Source: Verrucomicrobiaceae bacterium UBA2429
Lineage (GTDB): Bacteria; Verrucomicrobiota; Verrucomicrobiia; Verrucomicrobiales; Verrucomicrobiaceae
Length of the DNA stretch: 64,000 nucleotides
Direction of reading: 5' to 3'
Assembly (NCBI GenBank): GCA_002343505.1
Contig: DDQZ01000061.1
Location: 86,403-150,402 of the forward strand
Below are positions 36,701-43,181 of the stretch, piece after piece. The notes beneath the pieces are model-generated. The model ran no database searches. It was given only the letters and a program-made list of their open reading frames with translations, and was not told the origin of the DNA. Numbering within the stretch: the stretch's first letter is position 1; every line of letters starts with the position of its first letter. The position numbers and the translations under genes are program-made.

Positions 36701-37877
36701 GCCACAGATTCCCCAGCGGCAGCGACATCTGCGAGGTGTTCACGCCCACGATGGCCCCGCCGGGCAGCGCGGGCGCTCCCGGCGGGCGCGGCGGATTCGT
36801 TTCGTTCAAAGTCAGGACGATCGGGTTCGCATCGCCCGCCAGGAAGCGCGTCATGTCCACCTTGCGGTTGTGGATGAAGCCGAAGTTGTCCTGATACACC
36901 GGATAGGAGGCGTTCGTGAAATTCGGCACCGTCAGGCTCGCCGCCACACGCACGGAGCCATCCCCCGCCGGGTCCGCCGCCTGCGTGATGTCCGCGCCGA
37001 TGAGGATGTCCGTCGTCGAGCCGATCACATAAAGGCCCGTGCCATCGCTGAACAAGTTCGGCCAGTAGCCCTGGAAGCCGCCGTCCAGCGATCCGACAAA
37101 GTGCGGCGTGATGGAGCGGTTCGCGCGCACCGGGTCATCAAAGTTGTGATACTCCAGGCGATACACCACCACGCCGTCATGCCCCGCCACGCCGCTGCGC
37201 GCCATGATCAGCAGATCGCCAAAGAGCATCGGATGCCAGTCCCCGCCGCCGAACTGCCCCACATGATCCAGGCTGGCCACCGTGTTGAAAGACACAAAGC
37301 CCGAGCCCGTCAGGTAGGCCTGGCGGATGTCAATGTTCGCGTCCGGCGAGTTGTACCACAGCGCGTTAACCTCCCACGGCCCCGCCATGCTGCCGCGGTC
37401 ATAGCCGATGGGCACCTGGCTGAGCAGCGGGATGCCGTTCGTGCCACCGCGCTCCACCAGCCCGCCGAAGCCCTGCACCCGCATCACCTGCGGCAGCAGC
37501 AGCGAGTCCCACTGCATCGTGCCATGCGCATGCACGCCCACATTGCCGAAGTGCCAAAAGTCACCCTCATACGCCAACCCGAAGTCCGAGGGGAAGCGCC
37601 GCACCGGATTCGCCGGGTCCGCGATGTCATACACCCGCAGCAGCCAGTCCGACCCGTCCCGCGATCCCGGCTGCTCCGCGCCGACGATGACCCAGCCGTT
37701 GAGGTAGTTGATCGAAGTCGTCCGCCCGATCGGCTCCGAGCCGTTTGTGATGGGATGCGATAGCAGCGTCCCCGGCGCCTCGGGGCGGAAGGCGTTGTTG
37801 AAGCCGGTGGTCGTCACCTGCGCGACCGCGCTGACGACAAGAAAGGAGAATGCGAATGCGAGGCGGAAAAAATTCAT
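30750..37877 (-). CDS. giant secreted di-heme, beta-propeller, Ig and LamG protein
   Basis: A 2375-residue protein with a signal peptide (MNFFRLAFAFSFLVVSAVAQ). Order: N-terminal beta region 30-460; Ig/FN3-like segments 460-640; YVTN-type propeller about 640-980 (GADPRGIARDSNGRCWVT, SPDGALLYVTMFGSGQVHRY); a MauG/cytochrome-peroxidase-like part with two CATCH heme sites at about 1027 and 1161; an Ig domain about 1420-1510; a putative-Ig domain to about 1590; a LamG lectin domain about 1595-1815; more beta domains; and a calcium-loop-like DADSNGDGLANAMEF near the end. It is probably an extracellular redox or adhesion protein. A good AGGA ribosome site precedes the ATG. Confidence 0.88.
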   Translation of the reverse strand: MNFFRLAFAFSFLVVSAVAQVTTTGFNNAFRPEAPGTLLSHPITNGSEPIGRTTSINYLNGWVIVGAEQPGSRDGSDWLLRVYDIADPANPVRRFPSDFGLAYEGDFWHFGNVGVHAHGTMQWDSLLLPQVMRVQGFGGLVERGGTNGIPLLSQVPIGYDRGSMAGPWEVNALWYNSPDANIDIRQAYLTGSGFVSFNTVASLDHVGQFGGGDWHPMLFGDLLIMARSGVAGHDGVVVYRLEYHNFDDPVRANRSITPHFVGSLDGGFQGYWPNLFSDGTGLYVIGSTTDILIGADITQAADPAGDGSVRVAASLTVPNFTNASYPVYQDNFGFIHNRKVDMTRFLAGDANPIVLTLNETNPPRPPGAPALPGGAIVGVNTSQMSLPLGNLWLTGGYPIPGTNQGLGVWVHQQEPDTAPPQVSYHIPQTNRTNYPRHAPLSFLLHEHSRAGGPRNGIDFTVRPVGEGDVLGAFVPGFLIHDFAGVLTFTPDAGLAADMTYQVDFLSDPGMQIGFRDAAGNYIEPYSFRFATGGGINAAAPPVLNSVTANVYQPAPGQQVTVTVAATGDPVLEYRFNFDGTWSDWDTDNFASHTYAGAGRPRVLVQVRDGHGSIVHGSLRLLVITAPPAGPRPTQSSTLAVGDDAGTRRVWSVNPDANTVTVVNAVTGAKEAEHTVGADPRGIARDSNGRCWVTCHDSDEIRVLNADGSAHATIPLAYGSAPHSIAPSPDGALLYVTMFGSGQVHRYSAVAPLSAPLTVGGLDTPRAIAISADGARVLVTRFISAELHAEVREFNASLAAVRTFTLSSANTLDGGDRAAGVPNYLAGIAISPDGTRAAVVSKQDNTLRGTFFGVGNLTHETTVRAVISFLDLNSNAEIPHSRRDFDNSDSPSAVTYTPLGDMLLVTHQGNNRVVGMDALNLAPLTEQIVQGSMITQPAVIALEVGTGLAPQGVLMDGTSNRLFTQDFMGRSVTVRNAAPLLLQNQTSLPLVATTPAVDTELLSAPVLTGKQIFYNAADPRMSADSYISCATCHIDGGHDGRVWDFTGRGEGLRRTTDLRGRSGLGHGAVHWSGNFDEIQDFEHDIRGPFGGTGFLNLTPQQFAGQHPSPASGKTGLSADLDALAAYVSSLTPEHTPRSPHRNANGTLTAAAVAGQAVFTAQNCATCHSGASFTNNALMDVGTQSALSGSRLGAVLPGIDTPSLHGLHATRVYLHHGQAATLGDVFDYAGGLWLPGAAGEFFGGGTAPFNDDPLQGGGGFNRGYFNGSAAFLGGTDGVSGVRFTNVNGGTGGMARIALRYARQYGGGTAHVSINGAQQTIGVERQFPDNGWQVSGWRWLVIEAALNAGTTNTIEVLRGNGDLFLNGILVANASQLAIAQPHRVVESLPSGDRDNLLAYVRQIDGRDAAGVPLPPPAAPSPQPPGIVSEPADITLAVGNALHFVVAVSGTGPFDFVWRRGVTVVGTNSPELHIASVNAGDAGSYTVEVTNAHGDVTTTPAQVTVNDALSITTTTLPLATVGAAYSTNLAAAGGVGTRNWSIAGGVLPLGMSLSSGGVLSGTVNAPAQAVFTVQVSDSSGSAAQPLQLAVQPVGGFVNDPDLVLHYTFDEGSGTQVWDSATGGNNHATTVNEAHWVPGGRFGGAYGPADAGATISRFFPANQGDLNFVPRGDPFTISVWVRSTFAAGGYRTIIGKDDGQVSGYTQMRLWATNPLTNVQGANGGQFGGQLATAPALNDGQWHLLTMVNFNDAGTWRTRVYYDDGTLFNQFNTGPGGTTPGLLRIGDTTLGGNSWNGQLDDLRIYRRALSQSEVAQLYAPPVGPTVSIAMAPGQQAESARPFAEFDVSFSEAVTGPTVDDFTHSGTHALLMTLVEGTQYRLRIAGYTAGVVSAQLPAARVTAVSDGEPNNASNIAAITYSPPVDDDLAPLSDEFEDAATLADWQRNYLVEGWTGADKLEVWDIDTSRSGHMRLVPYASSWYQPYTGAYAFKNVTGDFVATMRMHAARRNGQPGRPTSTYSLGGIMVRTPRGFTNAAPNPDPGPGVVLPWPPIGYTTPWTPNSENYIFLSYGYADAAIWGNVPNTWYNEVKTTINGVSTLYATQSGIPADTDLVTLQVVRSGNVFVVLRRHGEGGQWIIENRFTRNDMPATLQVGITTYTDWPSASAQDAFHHNRTVNTGGNPDLVADADYLRLRRPPAAITPAALQSLPVTGQGGAPVMLTGTALDDALGDSANTAHQPGESYDDWLRENLSPAQLILPALTAPDADSNGDGLANAMEFALGTVNAIPLALELLGPPEARVARVTTTRNALARGMTLVIESNTSLDPGGWTALATSVDGGEPAGTASINETGDALRTLTVETPTGGQVLFVRARVVMTTGP

Positions 37878-37933
37878 GGCAATCCTTTCATGGTTGAGGC
37901 TGGCGGGCGGTGATAAAGATGGCTCCGAAATAT

Positions 37934-37959
37934 CACTTTTCCATCACTTGCGAAAAGTG
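37934..37959. promoter_or_regulatory. inverted repeat in the divergent gap before the esterase gene
   Basis: CACTTTTC and GAAAAGTG form a perfect 8-bp inverted repeat separated by 10 bp, centred in the 148-bp gap between two divergent genes. A dimeric operator is the simplest reading; a 10-base-loop hairpin is the alternative. No regulator gene is adjacent. Confidence 0.3.
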
Positions 37960-38025
37960 TTCTTCTCGCGGCGAGCCTTGGCTGAGCCGCCAGATGGCAG
38001 GCAGATTCATTGCAGAGAGGTCGAA

Positions 38026-39630
38026 ATGCCGGACGCCTCGCGCGCGTTCAATCCAGCCATGCGTTTACCCAGCCTGCCGCTTTCCACCCTGCTCGTTTCC
38101 CTCACTTGGACCGCCCGTGCCGAACTGCGTGTGCCCGCCATTTTTGGCGATCACATGGTGCTTCAGCAAAAGCAGGCCAACCCCGTCTGGGGCTGGGACA
38201 CACCGGGCACGGAGGTGACGGTGAAATTCGCCGGCCAGACAAAGTCCGCCAAGGCCGGGCCGGATGGCAAATGGACGGTGAAGCTGGACCCGGCGCCCGC
38301 GAATGCCGAACCAGCCACGCTTTCCATCCAGGGCAGCAGCATGCGCCAGTTCCAGGACGTGCTCGTGGGCGAGGTCTGGATTTGCTCCGGGCAGTCGAAC
38401 ATGGGCTTCACCCTCAGCGGCACCTGGGACGCGGAGCTGGACAAGGCGCAGGCGCGGCATCCACGGCTGCGGCTCATCACCGTGCCGCGTGTGGGCACTC
38501 AGGAGCCGCAGGACGACTTCAAGGGAGCCTGGCAGCCATGCACTCCGGAAAACGCGGGCGCATTTTCCGCCGTGGGTTATCACTTTGGGCGGATGCTGCA
38601 TCAAATGCTCGATGTTCCCGTGGGCCTCATCAACAACGCCTGGGGCGGCAGCGCCTGCGAAGCCTGGGTGAGCCGGGATGTGCTGGAAAAAGACGGGCGC
38701 TTTGGCGAAATGATGGCGCGCTGGAGGCAGACCGAGCAGAGCTTCACCCAGGAGGGCTTCGACAAGCAGATGGAGGCGCACAAGTCCAAAGCCGCCGCTT
38801 GGCTCAAAGAGCGGCAGCAGGCGCTGAAAAGTGGTGCCCGCTTCACCAAGGCCGCCCCGCGCGCGCCGCAAAACCCCATGACCGGCCAGCACCGTCCCGG
38901 CAATCTTTACGCAGGAGTGCTGCACCCCACCATTGGCTACGGCATCAAGGGCGCCATCTGGTATCAGGGCGAGACCAATGCCGCCCGCGCCCATGAATAT
39001 GGCCACCTTTTCCCCCTCATGATCCAGCACTGGCGCAGCGAATGGAAGCAGGGCGACTTTCCCTTCTACTGGGTGCAGCTTGCCGACTACCTGGCGGAAA
39101 AGCCAGAGCCCGGCGACAGCTCATGGGCCGAGCTGCGCGAGAGCCAGACGAAAACGCAAAACGCCGTCAAGAACGGCGGCCAGGCCGTCATCATAGACCT
39201 CGGCGAGGCCAACGACATCCACCCCAAAAACAAGCGCGACGTGGCCGAGCGCCTCGCCCGCATCGCCCTGGCGCGCGACTACGGCGTGGACATCCGCTGG
39301 CGCAGCCCCGAGTTCAAATCCGCCGAGTTCCAGGGCGGCAAGGCGGTGGTCACACTCGACACCTTCGGCTCCAGCCTGCGCACCGTGGACGTGAGCGAGG
39401 TCAAAGGCTTCGCCCTCTGCGGCGAGGACCGCAAGTGGGTGTGGGCCGGGGCAAAACTCCTCGGCAAAGACAAAGTGGAGGTCAGCGCCAAAGGCGTGCC
39501 GAATCCCGTGGCCGTGCGTTACGCGTGGGCGGACAACCCGGTGTGCAATCTTTTCAGCGTCGAGGGCCTGCCCGTCACGCCCTTCCGCAGTGACGACTTC
39601 CCGATGATCACCGCGCCGGCAGCGCAGTGA
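38026..39630 (+). CDS. secreted sialate O-acetylesterase-type SGNH hydrolase
   Basis: A 534-residue esterase that would remove acetyl groups from sialic acid or other sugars. An N-terminal signal with a long n-region ends near TARAEL. Then come LRVPAIFGDHMVLQQKQANP and WGWDTPGTEVTV (the beta-domain start typical of the family) and the SGNH nucleophile block ICSGQSNM at about residue 122. Further blocks are INNAWGGSACEAW, GAIWYQGETNA and DANDIHPKNK-like EANDIHPKNKRDVAERLA holding the catalytic Asp-His. A GAGAGG site 5 bases before the ATG at 38026 supports this start over the ATG at 38059. It is divergent from the giant di-heme protein gene. Confidence 0.92.
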   Translation: MPDASRAFNPAMRLPSLPLSTLLVSLTWTARAELRVPAIFGDHMVLQQKQANPVWGWDTPGTEVTVKFAGQTKSAKAGPDGKWTVKLDPAPANAEPATLSIQGSSMRQFQDVLVGEVWICSGQSNMGFTLSGTWDAELDKAQARHPRLRLITVPRVGTQEPQDDFKGAWQPCTPENAGAFSAVGYHFGRMLHQMLDVPVGLINNAWGGSACEAWVSRDVLEKDGRFGEMMARWRQTEQSFTQEGFDKQMEAHKSKAAAWLKERQQALKSGARFTKAAPRAPQNPMTGQHRPGNLYAGVLHPTIGYGIKGAIWYQGETNAARAHEYGHLFPLMIQHWRSEWKQGDFPFYWVQLADYLAEKPEPGDSSWAELRESQTKTQNAVKNGGQAVIIDLGEANDIHPKNKRDVAERLARIALARDYGVDIRWRSPEFKSAEFQGGKAVVTLDTFGSSLRTVDVSEVKGFALCGEDRKWVWAGAKLLGKDKVEVSAKGVPNPVAVRYAWADNPVCNLFSVEGLPVTPFRSDDFPMITAPAAQ

Positions 39631-39925
39631 CGGGCTTGTTGTGATCTGGCAAAGGAAGGCGGCAGGCAAACCGGTTCGTTTGGTTGGAAAAATCCTCAAG
39701 ACCACGCCTCCTGCAGTCTCCTTGGCTGAATTACATTCCATGCAGGATCTGAAAGGGCGGATTGGAGCGCGATGGCAGAGGCCATGAGATCGAAATCAAA
39801 TTCGCCAAGTGATGATGCGCTTGATTCATCAAGAGCAAGGCATGGTTCCGCATGTGCGGAGTGTGCCAGGACTGCAGTTTCACTCCGTTCATGATCATGG
39901 TCTTGAGCTGTCCGAGCCATAATGA
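39631..39925. other. non-coding stretch after the esterase gene
   Basis: About 295 bp without a convincing gene. It has short open frames on both strands with no start context, family match or terminator. It ends at the point where a decayed coding remnant begins, so it may itself be degraded sequence. Confidence 0.4.
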
Positions 39926-40180
39926 TGCGTCCTCACCACCCGCTCGAACAGCTACCGCGTCCACTTCATCGCCGAGACGATCGTCAAAGCCCGCAGCACC
40001 GCCCCCGACACCTTCGACCCCGCGCGCGACCGCGTCACTGCCACCCGCCAGGGCAGCGCCCACCTCCGCCGCCAGCTCCATCTCGACCACCCCTCCCTGC
40101 CCGACTACCTCACCCAGGACGACGCCCCCGCGCTCGACCACTTCTACCACTGGCAGGCCGGCCCGCTGGACTGGGAGTGA
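39926..40180 (+). pseudogene. 3' remnant of a Verru_Chthon cassette protein A-like gene
   Basis: From 39926 to the TGA at 40178-40180 one frame reads VLTTRSNSYRVHFIAETIVK, then RVTATRQGSAHLRRQLHLD and PALDHFYHWQAGPLDWE. The TTRSNxYxVHxIAxT and F-Y-x-W endings resemble the C-terminus of Verru_Chthon cassette protein A, a large verrucomicrobial protein encoded with pilin-like partners. There is no start codon, and two stops (TAA, TGA at 39920-39925) close the frame immediately upstream, so about 85 codons remain of a protein normally far longer. The family assignment is from memory of its C-terminus and should be checked. No cassette partners are nearby. Confidence 0.55.
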
Positions 40181-40273
40181 GGCTCCAGTCGAAGCGGCGT
40201 CCCGCCGCTTGAGCATCGGAAAGTCACCCCGGCAGCTTGATCGCGATTCGGCATGACTCCACCTCCGCCCCCC

Positions 40274-40996
40274 TCACGGCGAGACTGTCACCGAAGCCGT
40301 CGGCGACCACTCGCCCGCCGGCTTGTCCTCCTCACTGAAGCACATCCGGTACTCCCGCACCTCCGGCGTGCCCGGCGCCAGCAGCGGGCGCTCGTCCGCG
40401 AAACGCGGTCCCACATGCAGGCCCGCGCCAAGCTTTTCCCAAGACCCGCCACCGCGCCGTGTCTCGATGTACACCATCTTGCGGCCGAAGCGCTTGAAGC
40501 GCCCGCGCACCACCTCCGCCTGCGCGCCGCGTTGCGCCCACACTTTGAAGACCGGCGCCGGCGCGTCTTTCACGAACCGGTTTCCCAGCACCCCGAGCAG
40601 CGCGCCCATCTCCTCCGTGAAGGCCGGGTGGTTCTTGATCACCCTCACCAGCTTGAACACCCGCTTCAGCGCCCCCGCGCGCGCCGGCGGCCCGGCGGGC
40701 GGCTCCGGCAGGCTCAGCGCCGGCAGGGACACCGGCTTCCCGCCGCGCGCATCCCCCATGAGCAGCGCCCGCTGCACGGACGTCATCGCCATGCCCAGCA
40801 CGCGCGTCCGGGTCATCGCCGGTCCCATGATGAAAATCAGCCAGTCCAGGTCCCGCGGCACCTCGTCCCGCAGCACCGGCTCCAGCGGCCGCACCGCCTC
40901 CAGACGTTCCATGCAGCCTGGCAGCGCGTGGCGGAACTGCCGCAGCCACGCCACCTGGTCCGCCTGGCGGGGAGGGAAATAAAGCTGGTGTCTCAT
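40274..40996 (-). CDS. orphan-family protein: helical N-terminus plus FN3-like C-terminus
   Basis: A 240-residue protein with no signal peptide. The start YFPPRQADQVAWLRQFRHAL and the middle block LVRVIKNHPAFTEEMGALLGV match a family of uncharacterised proteins that I recall as frequent in Verrucomicrobia and Bacteroidetes. In that family two helical segments precede a fibronectin-III-like sandwich; here the sandwich runs from about residue 155 to the end (APVFKVWAQRGAQAEVV, RPLLAPGTPEVREYRMCF, GEWSPTASVTV). Function is unknown. The start at 40996 is set by the family-like N-terminus. Its upstream region holds the palindrome array at 41170-41482, so the two may be connected. Confidence 0.7.
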   Translation of the reverse strand: MRHQLYFPPRQADQVAWLRQFRHALPGCMERLEAVRPLEPVLRDEVPRDLDWLIFIMGPAMTRTRVLGMAMTSVQRALLMGDARGGKPVSLPALSLPEPPAGPPARAGALKRVFKLVRVIKNHPAFTEEMGALLGVLGNRFVKDAPAPVFKVWAQRGAQAEVVRGRFKRFGRKMVYIETRRGGGSWEKLGAGLHVGPRFADERPLLAPGTPEVREYRMCFSEEDKPAGEWSPTASVTVSP

Positions 40997-41169
40997 GGCA
41001 TGAAAAAAAAATCCCGACCCCGGCCGCACAGGCCGCCCGAAAGGAGCGCGGACACTCCCGCCCGCCGCGGGCGAAGCGAGCCGCAACGCTGCGGGCAAGA
41101 GTGCCCACACTCCGATTCCAAGCCGCGCGCGGGGAAGGTCCGGGCGCAGTCAGAGCCGGGCGGAGGATT

Positions 41170-41482
41170 ATCCTTTTTGGCTCAGGATGTCAATTCGTGA
41201 AGCGGGGCATGATCCTTATTCAAAAAGGATGCATGCTCGGCGATCCGGGCACAGCCCTGAGTCGGCAGGGGAACATCCTTTTCCAGAAAGGATATTCCCC
41301 CGCCAAGCGGGGGCAACCCCTGAGGCATCCGGGCAGCATCCTATTTCAAAAAGGATAATGCCCCGCACGATCAAGCAAGTCCCCGGCTCGAAAGTTCGGT
41401 ATCCTTTCCCGAAAAGGATAAACCCCCAGTCCCCGAAGCTCACGCCCAGACGGCCCACCATGCATCCTTTTTAAAAAAGGAT
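41170..41482. repeat. array of six 19-bp palindromes, five at an exact 63-bp period
   Basis: Nineteen-base units of the form ATCCT-N9-AGGAT start at 41170, 41212, 41275, 41338, 41401 and 41464. The last five are exactly 63 bp apart and the first is 42 bp before the second, so all are in 21-bp register. Outer ATCCT and AGGAT are invariant while the middle varies; 41464-41482 is a perfect palindrome about its central A (ATCCTTTTTAAAAAAGGAT). The 44-bp spacers are GC-rich and differ. Any frame through the array reads as 21-residue repeats (for example GNILFQKG or HPFPERI), on either strand, so coding cannot be inferred. It is not CRISPR: no cas genes, and the repeat is too short. Confidence 0.85.
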
Positions 41483-41652
41483 TCATCACAAATCCGCCGA
41501 ACAGTACCCCGAGCCACCCAACCGCGTGCCCGGAGCCTCCCAGACCTGTGCCCGAATCGTGCCCGTCCTGCCCGGAGTCACGCCCCGAGCGGCTGGAGCC
41601 TCCTGCGGTGTGCCTGGAGCCGTGTGCCGCGAGTTTGGGAACCCACACCCCC
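41483..41652. repeat. degenerate 21-bp phased tail of the palindrome array
   Basis: Continuing the same register past the last palindrome, 21-bp blocks begin at 41506, 41527, 41548, 41569, 41590, 41611 and 41632. TGCCCGGAG occurs at 41527 and 41569, TGCCTGGAG at 41611 and GGCTGGAG at 41591. The blocks are divergent but keep phase with the palindromes. The rest of the gap up to 42041 shows no convincing gene. Confidence 0.55.
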
Positions 41653-41783
41653 ACGCGCCAATCCTCATCAGTTCAGGTCCGGTGCGCAGGAACGCAGCCC
41701 GAGTGCGCCGCGCGTCCTTTCTGCGGATCGGGCCGCACTTTTCCCCTGCGCCGGGCATTCGCCAGGCTTGGGGCGCAGCGCCC

Positions 41784-41936
41784 TCACACCCCGCCCGCCA
41801 CGCGCAGGGATTCATTCCACAGCTCGCGCTGCCAGGGGGCGGCCTCGTTGCGGACGCCGGACGCGAGGAGCAGGGCGGCGATGCAGGCCGGGGGCAGCAG
41901 GCGAATGAGGCGGGGGAAAAGCGGGGGGCTGAACAT
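41784..41936 (-). CDS. possible small membrane protein
   Basis: A 50-codon frame from ATG at 41936: [20 protein letters not shown], a hydrophobic core AALLLASG, then a polar tail ending ESLRVAGGV. It could be a small signal-bearing or membrane protein in the gap between the palindrome array and the thiolase gene. No ribosome binding site or family is seen, and high GC makes chance frames common here. Confidence 0.25.
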   Translation of the reverse strand: MFSPPLFPRLIRLLPPACIAALLLASGVRNEAAPWQRELWNESLRVAGGV

Positions 41937-42041
41937 GCCGCGAGTGTGGCGCTGGCGTGCTTTGGGCCGATTGTCAGAAGTTGACGGCGGGATGAAATTT
42001 TCCTCGCCAAAACGCGGCGGAGAGCACCCGAGCACGCCGCC

Positions 42042-43181
42042 TCACCGCTCCACCGCCATGGCGATGCCCATGCCGCCGCCGATGCAGAGGCTGGCGATGC
42101 CGCGCCGCAGATCCTGGTCCTCCATCCAGTGCAGCAGGGTGACGAGCACGCGCGCGCCGCTGGCGCCGATGGGGTGGCCGAGGGCGATGGCGCCGCCGCG
42201 CGGGTTGAGCTTTTCCTGATCCAGGTCCAGCTCGCGCGCGCAGCCGAGGGTCTGCACGGCGAAGGCTTCGTTGATCTCGATGGCGTCCACCTCGTCGAGC
42301 CGCCACCCGGCCAGGGCGCACACCTTGCGGATGGCGCCGACGGGGCCGAGGCCCATCAAGGCGGGGTCGCAACCCACGGCGGCAGTGGCGATGACGCGGG
42401 CGCGGGAGGTGAGGCCGTGGGTTTGCAGCGCGTCGTCACTGGCGAGCAGCACCATGGCGGCGCCGTCGTTGATGCCGGAGGCGTTGCCGGCGGTGACGGT
42501 GCCGTCCTTGCGAAAGGCGGGCTTCAGTTTGCCGAGGGACTCCACGGTGGTGTCAGCGCGCGGGTGCTCGTCGGCGGGGACTTCGCCGACGGGGATGATC
42601 TCGCGCGCCCAGGAGGCGCGGTGCATGTCCGCCCGGAGCTGGCTGCGCGCGGCGAAGAGGTCCTGCTCCAGGCGGGTGATGCCGTGCTTGTCGGCGATGC
42701 GTTCGGCTGTCTCGCCCATGCCGATTTTCAGGAGAGGGTCGGTGAGGCCGTCGGTGAAAATGGCGTCCGCCATCTCGATGGGGCCGAGCTTTTTCCCCCA
42801 GCGCGCGTCGCTCACATAATGCGGCGCGCGGCTCATGCTCTCGACTCCGCCGGCGAGCACGAGCCGGCATTCGCCGGAGCGGATGGAGCCGGCGGCGAGG
42901 GCGGCGGCTTTGAGGGAGGAGCCGCAGGCCATGTTCACGGTGCAGGCGGGCACATGCTCCAGCGCGCCGAGCTTCAGCGCGCACTGGCGCGCCACATTCA
43001 TGCCGCTGCCGGCCTGGAGCACCTGGCCGAGGATGACTTGATCCAGATGCGCGCGCAGTTCCCAGGGCGCCACGGCATCCGCCACGGCAAAGGCGAGATC
43101 GGCGGCGGGGATGTCCTTCAATCCGCCGCCGAACCTGCCAATGGGGGAGCGCTTTGCCTCGATGATGTGGACGGGTGTCAT
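42042..43181 (-). CDS. acetyl-CoA C-acyltransferase (thiolase)
   Basis: A 379-residue thiolase that condenses or cleaves acyl-CoA/acetoacetyl-CoA. The nucleophile cysteine is in [16 protein letters not shown] (about residue 90), and the two C-terminal motifs are [11 protein letters not shown] and [19 protein letters not shown], with the second active cysteine in CIGGGMGIA. The length is typical. The start ATG at 43181 overlaps the CoA-transferase stop by 4 bp, indicating translational coupling. Together the two enzymes would activate and cleave beta-keto acids such as acetoacetate, for ketone body or short-chain fatty acid use; alternatively the pathway runs toward synthesis. Confidence 0.93.
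   Translation of the reverse strand: MTPVHIIEAKRSPIGRFGGGLKDIPAADLAFAVADAVAPWELRAHLDQVILGQVLQAGSGMNVARQCALKLGALEHVPACTVNMACGSSLKAAALAAGSIRSGECRLVLAGGVESMSRAPHYVSDARWGKKLGPIEMADAIFTDGLTDPLLKIGMGETAERIADKHGITRLEQDLFAARSQLRADMHRASWAREIIPVGEVPADEHPRADTTVESLGKLKPAFRKDGTVTAGNASGINDGAAMVLLASDDALQTHGLTSRARVIATAAVGCDPALMGLGPVGAIRKVCALAGWRLDEVDAIEINEAFAVQTLGCARELDLDQEKLNPRGGAIALGHPIGASGARVLVTLLHWMEDQDLRRGIASLCIGGGMGIAMAVER

Noticed and set aside
39696..40216. Minus-strand frames around the cassette remnant
   Set aside because: They have no start context or family match, whereas the plus-strand remnant shows a recognisable C-terminal pattern.
41101..41474. Small coding genes read through the palindrome array
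   Set aside because: Frames on both strands and in several phases give equally repetitive peptides because the DNA unit is palindromic and a multiple of 3 bp; none has a start context.
41170..41482. CRISPR array
   Set aside because: Units are only 19 bp, fully palindromic and variable in the middle; no cas genes, no leader, and spacers share 21-bp periodic structure.
41464..41482. Intrinsic terminator at the last palindrome
   Set aside because: The stem is AT-rich with no GC core and no separate T-run, unlike the real terminator near 23325-23360.
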